Positions 1 through 8,113 of a DNA stretch of 64,000 nucleotides are shown one piece after another; the first letter of the stretch is position 1; each line of letters opens with the position of its first letter. The stretch comes from Prevotella sp. (GTDB taxonomy: Bacteria > Bacteroidota > Bacteroidia > Bacteroidales > Bacteroidaceae), in the NCBI GenBank assembly GCA_017471245.1, contig JAFUVB010000034.1:1-64000 (forward strand), written 5' to 3'. Both the position numbers and the translations under genes were made by a program. A model generated the notes under the pieces. It saw only the letters and a program-made list of their open reading frames with translations, searched no databases and was not told where the DNA came from.

Positions 1-47
1 ACCTTTGTGGCTGGGCATAGGGCTTAGTATCTTTTTGTTTGACACCT

Positions 48-80
48 CAAAGTTACTAAATTTCCGTGACATACGGAAAT
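48..80 (-). promoter_or_regulatory. Promoter-like -7 box with adjacent inverted repeat at left edge
   Basis: On the minus strand TAACTTTG (48-55) matches the Bacteroidota -7 box TAnnTTTG. Directly upstream is a perfect inverted repeat: ATTTCCGT and ACGGAAAT separated by 5 bases (60-80). It sits in the spacer position, as an operator would. The arms are AT-rich and no U-run follows, so an intrinsic terminator for the kinase gene is less likely. A minus-strand ATG at 16-18 could begin the next gene beyond the window, but only six codons are visible. No good -33 TTTG was found. Confidence 0.4.
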
Positions 81-102
81 CCCTGTGCTCTTTTTTACAC
101 CA

Positions 103-1169
103 TCATATCACCTTATTTTGAACTTGCGGAACTTGAATTAATTTAGATGTATATATATTCTTATCGCTGATCACATAGTGTTCCCACTTGTATTTGCCGG
201 GATAGAGAATGTCAAGACGCTCTTTCAGCTGCGTCATACCGATGCCGTGACCGCTGTGGTCGTGGTCATTCTTGGGAAAATTGCTGTTGCTTACTTCGCA
301 ATAGATGCTTTCTTCGGTGGCTTGGATGTAGATGCTGATGAAGCTGGGCTCAGTGGAACTCACTCCGTGCTTAAAAGCATTCTCCACCAAAGATATGATG
401 ACGAGCGGAGCAACATACAGATGGCACGGATCGGTAACGTCTGTATTGAGTTCGACTCTTACGTTATCATTGAGTCGGATGCGCATCAGGTCAACGTAAT
501 GCTGTAGGAGCGCGGTTTCTTCCTCCATGTTCGCCTCTCTTTTTTGTTGTCGTAGAGCACATGGCGAAGTAGTGCGCTGAGCGATGTAATGGCGCTTTGA
601 GCCTGCTGCTGGTCAAACATGGTGAGCGCATAGATGCCGTTCAGGGTGTTTAGGAGGAAATGCGGACCCACCTGCAAACGCAGGCTTTTCAGCTCGGCAT
701 CTTTCTTTTGCAGTTCCGCCATGTTCCTTGCTTTCTCCGCATACCACCATCTGACCGACATCTGGAGCAGTGTGGCAACGAACATTGTCATTAGTAGCGG
801 CAACACGTTTCGTGCCAAGACAGATGCCACTTTAGTACCTGCCGACAGATGGGGATACATTGTCGTGTATTGGTTATGGAAGTTGATGAACGACATGTGG
901 GTGCCAACAGTGAGGAGAATCAGTATCGGGACGTTGATGATAACGAACAGGAAATACTTCTTTCGCAGTAAGAATTTAGGCACAAGCAGCACGTAATTGA
1001 CATAGAACATGATGCACATGTTGATTGGAAGCACCGACCAGAGGAACATATATTTCACGTCCCATTGCCTGGCTTCCGGCATAAGAATGATGTGCGGGAC
1101 AATTACAAGTATCCAGCACATGACATGAAAAATGTATTCATATTTCTTATACCATTCTAATCTCTTCAT
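103..1169 (-). pseudogene. LytS/YehU-type sensor histidine kinase, frameshifted
   Basis: Membrane histidine kinase of the His_kinase (PF06580) family, which normally phosphorylates a LytTR response regulator. The upstream 227-codon frame has four predicted membrane segments (about residues 13-30, 40-62, 72-91, 120-140), a short coiled coil and the phospho-acceptor motif GPHFLLNTLN with His170. The continuation lies in the -1 frame from about 528 down to 103. It carries LMRIRL, the N box LVENAFKHG and the G box HGIGMTQLKERL. The frames separate at a run of six A on the coding strand (541-546). One additional A would fuse them into an intact kinase of about 350 residues, so a one-base deletion or a homopolymer sequencing error is likely. 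Programmed -1 slippage is a weaker alternative. The partner regulator is probably beyond the left edge. Confidence 0.8.
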
Positions 1170-1202
1170 CTACAAATTCGGGGAAAACATGTTTGAACTT
1201 TA

Positions 1203-1210
1203 CAAAGTTA
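1203..1210 (-). promoter_or_regulatory. -7 box of the histidine kinase gene
   Basis: TAACTTTG on the minus strand, about 33 bases upstream of the kinase ATG, matches TAnnTTTG. The nearest CAAA/TTTG candidate for the -33 box is 24 bases further upstream, which is longer than usual, so only the -7 box is well supported. Confidence 0.45.
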
Positions 1211-1335
1211 TGTATTATCTTCAGAATAAAAAAACAAAATAGATATTTATCACTAATCAATAGCAACAAATACCTATTTTGTCGATTATCTAATATTGCT
1301 TAAATGCAATTTAACATTTCATCTTCTGCTGCACG

Positions 1336-1941
1336 CTATGCCTGCAACTGCTGTAGCCGGGCTATGTATTTGCCGAGGATATCGAACTCAATGTTCACGA
1401 TACTTCCCTTGCTGATCTCGCAGAAATTGGTGTGCTCGAAGGTATAAGGTATGATTGCCACCTGGAATGTGTCGTCTGTCGGGTTGCATACAGTGAGCGA
1501 AACACCGTTCACAGTGACGCTTCCTTTGTCCACAGTGAAATATCCTCGACGCGCCATATCTCTGTCGAAGGCATGGTGGAAAGTAAAATAGGTGCTGCCG
1601 TTGGCATCTTCCACCTCGATACATTCTGCCGTCATGTCTACATGTCCCTGCACTATGTGGCCGTCGAGCCTGCCGTTCATCAGCATGGAACGTTCCACGT
1701 TCACTTTGTCACCTACTTTAAGCGTGCCGAGATTCGACCTTTCCAATGTTTCTTTCATCGCTGTGACGGTGTAGCAGCCGCCTTCTATCTTCACCACAGT
1801 GAGGCATACGCCATTGTGGGAGATGCTTTGGTCGATTTTCAATTCATCTACAAACGAACACTTCATGGTGAAATCGATATTCTCCATGTCGTGACGGATT
1901 GCTACAACGGTAGCATATTCTTCGATAATACCAGAAAACAT
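1336..1941 (-). CDS. ribE: Riboflavin synthase, alpha subunit
   Basis: Catalyses dismutation of two 6,7-dimethyl-8-ribityllumazine molecules to riboflavin, the last step of riboflavin synthesis, in the cytosol. The 201-residue product begins MFSGIIEE, the family N-terminus, so the ATG at 1941 was preferred over one 20 codons upstream that would add an unrelated extension. The two homologous lumazine-binding barrels are visible as an internal repeat: NGVCLTV in the first half and NGVSLTV in the second, with DGHIVQGHVD at the junction. The gene is monocistronic here, without rib neighbours. Its promoter lies about 215 bases upstream, leaving a long untranslated leader, but I do not see the conserved FMN riboswitch (RFN) motifs in it. 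Confidence 0.93.
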   Translation of the reverse strand: MFSGIIEEYATVVAIRHDMENIDFTMKCSFVDELKIDQSISHNGVCLTVVKIEGGCYTVTAMKETLERSNLGTLKVGDKVNVERSMLMNGRLDGHIVQGHVDMTAECIEVEDANGSTYFTFHHAFDRDMARRGYFTVDKGSVTVNGVSLTVCNPTDDTFQVAIIPYTFEHTNFCEISKGSIVNIEFDILGKYIARLQQLQA

Positions 1942-2156
1942 AAGCGTGATAATTAATAAAGAAGGTCGTACCGATGATGTGATGAAACTCCGAGTGTACA
2001 AGATTTGAGAGCTCTCCGTCTTTGTAATCCACCGGCTTTACAGCTTAGTCCTCACGGTTTTATGTGGCCCGCCATTAACAAGAGAAGTCTTCTCGGTTTT
2101 CGTTATTATTTTGATGAGTATCCCGATCTAACCGATACGACCTGTATTTCTATGTG
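1942..2156 (-). other. Long 5' leader of ribE, function unknown
   Basis: About 215 bases separate the putative ribE transcription start from its ATG, unusually long for this window. On the transcribed strand the leader contains GAGAAG-A-CTTCTC and a perfect GAGAGCTCTC palindrome (2007-2016). Conserved RFN-element segments are not recognisable and no convincing coding frame was found on either strand. It may hold a cis-regulatory RNA of another type or simply be spacer. Confidence 0.35.
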
Positions 2157-2187
2157 CAAAGGTAGCATATTTTTAGGTATTTCCAAA
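2157..2187 (-). promoter_or_regulatory. ribE promoter (Bacteroidota sigma-AB type)
   Basis: On the minus strand a TTTG -33 box (2184-2187) and a TACCTTTG -7 box (2157-2164) are separated by 19 bases, matching the Bacteroidota primary-sigma consensus. It is divergent from, and nearly back to back with, the promoter of the DUF1232 gene. Confidence 0.7.
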
Positions 2188-2192
2188 ATAAA

Positions 2193-2224
2193 TTTGCAAG
2201 AAAAAGAAAAAATAATTACCTTTG
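2193..2224 (+). promoter_or_regulatory. Promoter of the DUF1232 gene
   Basis: TTTG (2193-2196), a 20-base spacer, then TACCTTTG (2217-2224), 37 bases before the ATG. The -33 boxes of this and the ribE promoter are only 5 bases apart on opposite strands, so a single regulator or polymerase occupancy could affect both genes. Confidence 0.75.
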
Positions 2225-2261
2225 CGGCGAAAGATTCTAAGTCACTAAAAAATATATATAT

Positions 2262-2657
2262 ATGGAACTTCCTGATTTTATGAAATATTCTGATCGCTTC
2301 ACAAGGAGTGATTTTGTTGAGAAAATATCCAGAATAGCCAAGCGGGCAGGTGCAAAGCTCGTTTATGTGGCACTGATTCTCTATTATACACTGCAAAGCG
2401 ACAAGGTTTCTGTTAAGGACAAGGCGATCATCATCGGTGCTCTTGGCTATCTGATCAGTCCTTTAGACGTTGTTCCCGATGCCATTCCAATTGTTGGATT
2501 GGGTGACGATCTTGCCGTGCTTGTCTATGTTTTGCAGAAAGTATGGGGCGATGTGAATGAGGAAGTCAAGCAAAAAGCGAAGGAAAAACTCAGTAAATGG
2601 TTTGACGAAGACGAGATGAATGAGATTGGCGACATCTTTACTTCCGATCCATCATAA
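2262..2657 (+). CDS. DUF1232 (YkvA-like) membrane protein
   Basis: A 131-residue protein with the DUF1232 signature in its middle: GYLISPLDVVPDAIP followed by GLGDDLAVL, flanked by hydrophobic stretches at about residues 32-45 and 56-90. The family is small, membrane-associated and of unknown biochemical role. The C-terminal 35 residues are charged and probably cytoplasmic (EEVKQKAKEKLSKWF). It has its own strong promoter and converges on the MFS gene downstream. Family assignment is confident; function is unknown. Confidence 0.85.
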   Translation: MELPDFMKYSDRFTRSDFVEKISRIAKRAGAKLVYVALILYYTLQSDKVSVKDKAIIIGALGYLISPLDVVPDAIPIVGLGDDLAVLVYVLQKVWGDVNEEVKQKAKEKLSKWFDEDEMNEIGDIFTSDPS

Positions 2658-2706
2658 TCGAAATCCATCCTCGCTATCTATTTCTTTTATCCTCGGTCAA
2701 TAGCAT

Positions 2707-4128
2707 TCAAGCCGCTTCATCAGCATTTTTCTTGATGATATTGGCCTGTTCCAGACCATAGTGCTCACGGTTGTCAAGCTTTCTGAGCATGATTGCCACA
2801 ACGACAGATGCTAAGCCGAAGCCGGCAAATACCAGCATGGGTACGGTGAAGTCAGCTTTCCCGTCGGCAGAGGTATATGCTCCGATGATGTTTCCCACAA
2901 GCATTGGCACTAACATCAAGCCAATATTCTGAACAAAGTATATGATGCTGTAGGCTGTTCCCAACTGTTTCAGGGGTACTATCTTGGGTACGCTCGGCCA
3001 CATGGCACTGGGAACTAAGGAGAATGATACGCCCAAGAGAACCATCAACACCGATGCAAACCATGTGGTATTGATGATTGGCAGCATGAAACAGAAATGG
3101 CAGCAAGTGGTGATGATGCATCCGATGAGCATCAGTGTGGCTCCACGACCTATCCTGTCGTAGATGTTTCCAAACAACGGAGTGAGTATGATTGTTCCGT
3201 ATGGCAGGATTGACGTGATCCAGCCTGCGGTTACGGGTTGAATGCCGTATTTGTTGATGAGCAAGTCGGTGGTGAACTTTAAGAACGGACGAATGCTGCT
3301 GTAGAAGAAAACACACAGGATGGCCATCATCCAAAAGCCTTTGTTGTGTAATACCTTCTTGAAATCACGGAAAGAGAAACTGTCGTCGTCCGTTGAAGCT
3401 GCGGTGCATGAAGCCGTTTTCACAGCTTTTGCTGATTGTTGAGCCATAGACAGCCTGTCATCATACCGTTTGTCCATGAACGTATATACGATGAAGCATA
3501 CAAAACCTATTCCCAACAACACGGCACCCACCATTACAGGCATGGAAATGCCATACGAAAGGGCAATCACAGGGCTCAGACTGATTGCGCTGGCTGTGCC
3601 TAAACGCGCCATTGCCACCTGTATTCCCATGGCAGATGCAAGCTCATGACCGGTAAACCATTTGGTCACCACCTTGGAAACCGTGATGCCTGTGATGTCG
3701 CAGCCCACGCCGAAGAGCCCGAAACCCACTGATGCTACCAAGACTTGCCATTTGACGGGCGACGGAATCAGGCCGAACAGCGTCATGCGAAGTTCGGTGT
3801 ACGACTCCGGACTGACATATCGGATACCATAATAGCATACCAACGCACCTGCAAGCATCATGCCCGTGGCGAGCACTCCTGTGAAGCGGATGCCCATTTT
3901 GTCAAGGATGATTCCGCCCCAGAACAGCATTAGCAGGAAAATATTGAAAATGCTGTAGGAGCCAGCGAAGAATCCATATTCAGAAGATGTCCATGCCATT
4001 CCTCCTTCTTCAACAGGCAACTTGAGGGATGTGGATAATGGTGATACAATATCCCAGAAAACATAACCCATCATCATGACAAATGCCACCATGACAAGGG
4101 TAGTCCAGCGAAGCATCTTGGAAGACAT
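2707..4128 (-). CDS. MFS transporter (first of a paralogous pair)
   Basis: A 473-residue major facilitator with about 12 hydrophobic helices and a central hydrophilic loop (about residues 217-250). The cytoplasmic loop 2-3 signature is visible as GGIILDKMGIRFTG in the N-half and NIYDRIGRGATL in the C-half. The VPSAMWPSVPKIVPLKQLGTA stretch recurs almost identically in the next upstream transporter gene, so the two arose by duplication. The substrate cannot be read from sequence. It lies 100 bases downstream of its paralogue on the same strand, possibly at the end of the pyrG-yidC-peptidase transcription unit. Confidence 0.85.
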   Translation of the reverse strand: MSSKMLRWTTLVMVAFVMMMGYVFWDIVSPLSTSLKLPVEEGGMAWTSSEYGFFAGSYSIFNIFLLMLFWGGIILDKMGIRFTGVLATGMMLAGALVCYYGIRYVSPESYTELRMTLFGLIPSPVKWQVLVASVGFGLFGVGCDITGITVSKVVTKWFTGHELASAMGIQVAMARLGTASAISLSPVIALSYGISMPVMVGAVLLGIGFVCFIVYTFMDKRYDDRLSMAQQSAKAVKTASCTAASTDDDSFSFRDFKKVLHNKGFWMMAILCVFFYSSIRPFLKFTTDLLINKYGIQPVTAGWITSILPYGTIILTPLFGNIYDRIGRGATLMLIGCIITTCCHFCFMLPIINTTWFASVLMVLLGVSFSLVPSAMWPSVPKIVPLKQLGTAYSIIYFVQNIGLMLVPMLVGNIIGAYTSADGKADFTVPMLVFAGFGLASVVVAIMLRKLDNREHYGLEQANIIKKNADEAA

Positions 4129-4228
4129 GACAGTCGATATATATATAAATAAGGTGAGAAGGAGTGATGGACAGAGGGCTTAATACCGTCTCTTATCCAC
4201 ACTCCTTCACATCTTATTGCGGTTTAAC

Positions 4229-5848
4229 TTATTTGATATTGGGTTCCTCCAAACCGAGTCCCTTCTTCTTGTCCACCACTTTCAAAACCAAGCCAAGCAA
4301 TAATGCGGCAACGCCTAAGCTTGCAAGCATGACGAGAGGTGCGGTATAGTTGTATTGAGTGGGATCGGTTACACCTGGGTTCGTGTTGTCGAGCACCTTG
4401 CCAATCAGCAATGGGAACAGCCACAGACCGATGTTCTGAATCCAGAAGATAAGTGCGTAGGCAGAACCGATGATTTTTGCGTCAACCAGCTTTGGCACAC
4501 TCGGCCACAATGAGGCAGGTACCAGCGAGAAACTTGATCCCAAAACGAGGATGGTGAGGTATGCAATGATGATGCCGCCCGCAGCATTGCCTTTGAATGC
4601 AGGCAGGATGAATGCGAATGTGAGATGGCATCCGATCAGCAGAAGCGAACCAAGCACGAGCATGGAAGCAGCCTTTCCCTTATGGTCAACATAGCTGCCG
4701 AGGATAGGAGTGATCAATACGGCGAGCAATGGGAATACTGCAAAGATTGATTCGGCTGATTGGCGCATGTATCCCATGTAGCAATAGGTGATCAAAGATA
4801 CGATGGAGATGCCCAAAAGCAGGTATTGGTTGCCCTTCTTCTTCTGGAAATTGCTTGCAAAACCGGCAGCTGCTACAATCAGCATGATGATATACTGCAC
4901 GATGGTGACCGAACTGCTTGCCCAGAATGAGTCGGCCGACGGCTCGGTAAGGGTGAGGTTGCACTGCAGCATGTTAACAGCATACTTCTGGAAGGGGAAG
5001 ATGGCTGAGTAATAAAGCACGCACAACAAGGCAACGAGCCAGAAACCGCTCGACGTGAGGATCTGTCCCAGGTCGCTGATCTTGAAAGGATCGTCTTTTT
5101 CTTCGGCTTCGCCAGTCTGAGAATCCAGTTTCTTGTCCATGAAGAAGTAAACAATGAACATGATCAGGGCAATCATGAGCAACACAACACCAAAGGCAAC
5201 GGAACGGGAAACACTCACAACACCGCCTAACTTTGCGAAGAACGGCGAGAATATCATACATGTGGCAACGCCCAAGCGAGCAAGGGCCATCTCAGACCCC
5301 ATGGCAAGAGCCATCTCACGTCCCTTGAACCATTTCACAATACCACGACTGACGGTGATACCGGCCATTTCAACGCCGCAGCCGAATATCATAAAGCCAA
5401 CGGCAGCGAACTTTGCAGAGGCGGGCATGCCCTGATAGAAGGGCGAAACGCCCAGTTCGTCGAAGATGGGAATATAGTTCAGGTTGTTGTTGAACCAGGT
5501 TTCCAGTCCGCTACCGGCAAAACTGTCGGTCACGGCATAATATTTGATGATTGCTCCAATCAGCATCACGGCACCTGAAAGCACCGCCGTGAAGCGCACA
5601 CCCATCTTGTCGAGGATGATTCCTGCAAAAATCAGGAAGAACACGAACACGTTGAGGAACGTTTCAGAACCCTGCATGGTGCCGAAAGCGGTAGAATCCC
5701 AGCCGCGCTCAGAGAGCATCAGGTCTTTGATGGGTGAGAGAATGTCCATAAAGATATATGAACAGAACATGGCAAGTGCCAGAAGCAAGAGGGCTGTCCA
5801 TCGCATGGCAGCAGAGTCTCTTAGTGTTTTTTGAATTTGTTGTGTCAT
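4229..5848 (-). CDS. MFS transporter (second of a paralogous pair)
   Basis: A 539-residue major facilitator related to the neighbouring transporter. Shared features are an N-terminal MRWTALLLLALAM helix, FAGIILDKMGVRFTAV after helix 2, and LVPASLWPSVPKLVDAK before helix 11. It is about 65 residues longer than its paralogue, with extra sequence in the loop after helix 3 (about residues 85-115) and two extra hydrophobic stretches in the middle (about residues 310-345), so the helix count may exceed 12. It sits 74 bases downstream of a secreted S9 peptidase. Uptake of short peptides or other products of that enzyme is conceivable but unproven. Confidence 0.85.
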   Translation of the reverse strand: MTQQIQKTLRDSAAMRWTALLLLALAMFCSYIFMDILSPIKDLMLSERGWDSTAFGTMQGSETFLNVFVFFLIFAGIILDKMGVRFTAVLSGAVMLIGAIIKYYAVTDSFAGSGLETWFNNNLNYIPIFDELGVSPFYQGMPASAKFAAVGFMIFGCGVEMAGITVSRGIVKWFKGREMALAMGSEMALARLGVATCMIFSPFFAKLGGVVSVSRSVAFGVVLLMIALIMFIVYFFMDKKLDSQTGEAEEKDDPFKISDLGQILTSSGFWLVALLCVLYYSAIFPFQKYAVNMLQCNLTLTEPSADSFWASSSVTIVQYIIMLIVAAAGFASNFQKKKGNQYLLLGISIVSLITYCYMGYMRQSAESIFAVFPLLAVLITPILGSYVDHKGKAASMLVLGSLLLIGCHLTFAFILPAFKGNAAGGIIIAYLTILVLGSSFSLVPASLWPSVPKLVDAKIIGSAYALIFWIQNIGLWLFPLLIGKVLDNTNPGVTDPTQYNYTAPLVMLASLGVAALLLGLVLKVVDKKKGLGLEEPNIK

Positions 5849-5922
5849 TGTTATTATTGTTTATTGTTTATCTGAGTTAGGGAATAATAGTTTTCTCATT
5901 GGCGTTTTTGCCTCATTCAATG

Positions 5923-8097
5923 CTATTTGAGCCAACGGTCGAGCCAGTTGAAGAACGTGCGCTGCCAGAGAATGCCGTTCTGTGGTTTCAGCACCCAGTG
6001 GTTTTCATCGGGGAAGATCAGCAATTCTGCCTCAATACCCTTCATGCGGGCGGCATTGAACGCAGCCATTCCCTGTGTGGCATTGATGCGATAGTCTTTT
6101 TCTCCGTGGATGCAGAGAATGGGGGTGTCCCATTTGTCAATGAATTTATGCGGACTGTTGGCGTAGGTCTTCTTTGCATTGGCAGTCTGATCCTTGTTCC
6201 AATAAGCATCGTCATATTCCCAGTTGCTGAACCAGTTCTCTTCTGTCTCGGTGTACATGCCTTCCAGATTGAACGCACCGTCGTGGGCGATGAAGCATTT
6301 GAAACGTTTGTCGTGATGTCCGGCAAGATAATATACTGAGAAACCGCCAAATGAAGCACCCACGGCACCAATATGGTCTTTGTCAACGTAAGGCAGGTTG
6401 TTGGCAGCATCATCTATTGCGGCGAGATAATCATCCATGCACTGACCAGTCCAGTCACCTGAAATCTCCTCACACCACTCTGATCCGAATCCGGGAAGCC
6501 CATGTCGGTTGGGCGCAATTACCACATAGCCTTGCGAAGCCATGATCATGAAGTTCCAGCGATAGCTCCAGAACTGGCTGACAGGGCTTTGAGGACCGCC
6601 TTCGCAGAAGAGCAGGGTGGGGTATTTCTTCGTTTCATCGAAGTGGGGTGGCAGTATCACCCAATAGAGCAGCATGTTTCCGTCGGTTGTCTTTACCCAT
6701 CGCTGTTCAACCTTTCCCTTTTCCAGCTGGTCGAAGATGTGTTTGTTCTCTGCCGTGATTTGCTGCACAGTGGTCTTTTCAGGCTTTTTGAAGTTCGGAG
6801 TAACCAGATAAAGATCGGCACTTGCCATATAGTCGTGGCGCTCGGCAACAATCTGCTTGCCGTTGTTCAGCATCTGCAGGCTGCCGAAATCGGCGCAGTC
6901 GTTGGTGAGCTGCTTCAATTCTCCTTTCCAGTTGACAGCATACATGTTGATTGTTCCATGCCATACGCCGATGAAATAGAGCATTGCGTCTTTCGTATCC
7001 GACCAGCAGAAATCATCCACGTCAGAATCGAATGCCTCGGTTACATATTTCTTTTCGCCGGTTTCAAGGTTATAGACGCAAAGACGGTTCCTATCGGCCT
7101 CGTAACCGTCACGAGCCATGCTCTTCCATGCCACATATTTGCCATCCGGCGAGAACTTCGGCTCCTGATCATAGCCGGGATTGTTCTTCAGGTTCTCAGG
7201 TCTGTTCACGGCTTGTGTGCGGAGTGACTTGGTGGCATCGTAGGCTGGTTCCTTATAATCTGCGGGTTTGCACAGGTTCTTTGTGGTTTTGCTTTCCACG
7301 TCATAAAGGAAGATGTCAGAATCTGTAGAAATGGAGTAGGCACGACCGGTCTTTTTCCTGCAAGTATATGCAATACTCTTAGAGTCAATACTCCAGTCGA
7401 GCTGCTCAACGCCACCGAATGGCTCCATCGGACACTCGTAAGGCTCTCCTTCAAGTATATCCACGCCTCCCTTTATACTATTATCAATGACATCAGCCAC
7501 AAAAGGATGTTGGATGGATTCCACGTAATGGTCCCAATGGCGGTACATCAGATCGGTCACCAAGCGCCCGCTTGCCTTCGGAAGATCTTTGGGATTCTCC
7601 TTGATTATCTCGTGGAAGGGCATCGACTTGATGATAATCACCTTCTTTTTGTCAGGAGAGAACTTGTAGCCTTCCACCGAACCTTCGGTGTTTGACAATT
7701 GCTGGCGCATGGTTCCGTCGGCTTTCATCGACCAGATCTCACCGTCTGAGATGAAAGCGATGGTGTTGTTGTCGAGCCAGCTGGCATCTGTCTCATTCTT
7801 TGCATTCAGTGTGAGCAGCGTCTGACCTGTGCCGTCGGCGTTCATCATATAGAGAACGTGGTGGCTTTTGTTCTGTTTCACGCTGTAATACCCCACCTGA
7901 TATACTATTTTGCTCCCATCCGGGGCTGCCTGATAGCCGCTGATGCGCCCCATAGCCCAAAGAGCTTCAGGAGTCATTAAGTCACTTTTCAGCTTAATGT
8001 TATTTTTCAGTATTGGCTTTGCCATTTTTTGTTGTGCTTTGATGGTGCCGCAGGCAAGTGATGCCATAGCGACTGATAAGATTAAAAGTTTTTTCAT
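5923..8097 (-). CDS. Secreted S9 family prolyl-oligopeptidase-like peptidase
   Basis: A 724-residue serine peptidase with an N-terminal signal peptide (cleavage likely after IKA at about residue 21), a beta-propeller region of WD40/TolB-like repeats (for example GYQAAPDGSKIVYQ, PEFSPDGKY-like elements) over about residues 50-450, and a C-terminal alpha/beta-hydrolase domain. The catalytic triad reads as Ser582 in GASFGG, Asp668 in HGEKDYR and His700 in DENHWV. Related enzymes (DPP IV, acylaminoacyl peptidase) release di- or oligopeptides outside the inner membrane. It starts 16 bases after the yidC stop, so it is probably co-transcribed with pyrG-yidC. Exact specificity is unknown. Confidence 0.9.
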   Translation of the reverse strand: MKKLLILSVAMASLACGTIKAQQKMAKPILKNNIKLKSDLMTPEALWAMGRISGYQAAPDGSKIVYQVGYYSVKQNKSHHVLYMMNADGTGQTLLTLNAKNETDASWLDNNTIAFISDGEIWSMKADGTMRQQLSNTEGSVEGYKFSPDKKKVIIIKSMPFHEIIKENPKDLPKASGRLVTDLMYRHWDHYVESIQHPFVADVIDNSIKGGVDILEGEPYECPMEPFGGVEQLDWSIDSKSIAYTCRKKTGRAYSISTDSDIFLYDVESKTTKNLCKPADYKEPAYDATKSLRTQAVNRPENLKNNPGYDQEPKFSPDGKYVAWKSMARDGYEADRNRLCVYNLETGEKKYVTEAFDSDVDDFCWSDTKDAMLYFIGVWHGTINMYAVNWKGELKQLTNDCADFGSLQMLNNGKQIVAERHDYMASADLYLVTPNFKKPEKTTVQQITAENKHIFDQLEKGKVEQRWVKTTDGNMLLYWVILPPHFDETKKYPTLLFCEGGPQSPVSQFWSYRWNFMIMASQGYVVIAPNRHGLPGFGSEWCEEISGDWTGQCMDDYLAAIDDAANNLPYVDKDHIGAVGASFGGFSVYYLAGHHDKRFKCFIAHDGAFNLEGMYTETEENWFSNWEYDDAYWNKDQTANAKKTYANSPHKFIDKWDTPILCIHGEKDYRINATQGMAAFNAARMKGIEAELLIFPDENHWVLKPQNGILWQRTFFNWLDRWLK

Positions 8098-8113
8098 TGT
8101 GATGAATTGTTTG

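Noticed and set aside
541-546. Programmed -1 ribosomal frameshift in the histidine kinase gene
   Set aside because: The upstream codon before the A run ends in C, so only one tRNA could re-pair; the pattern is weaker than the usual A-AAA-AAG. A mutation or sequencing error is simpler.
1942-2156. FMN riboswitch upstream of ribE
   Set aside because: The conserved RFN segments are not present, although the leader is long and contains palindromes.
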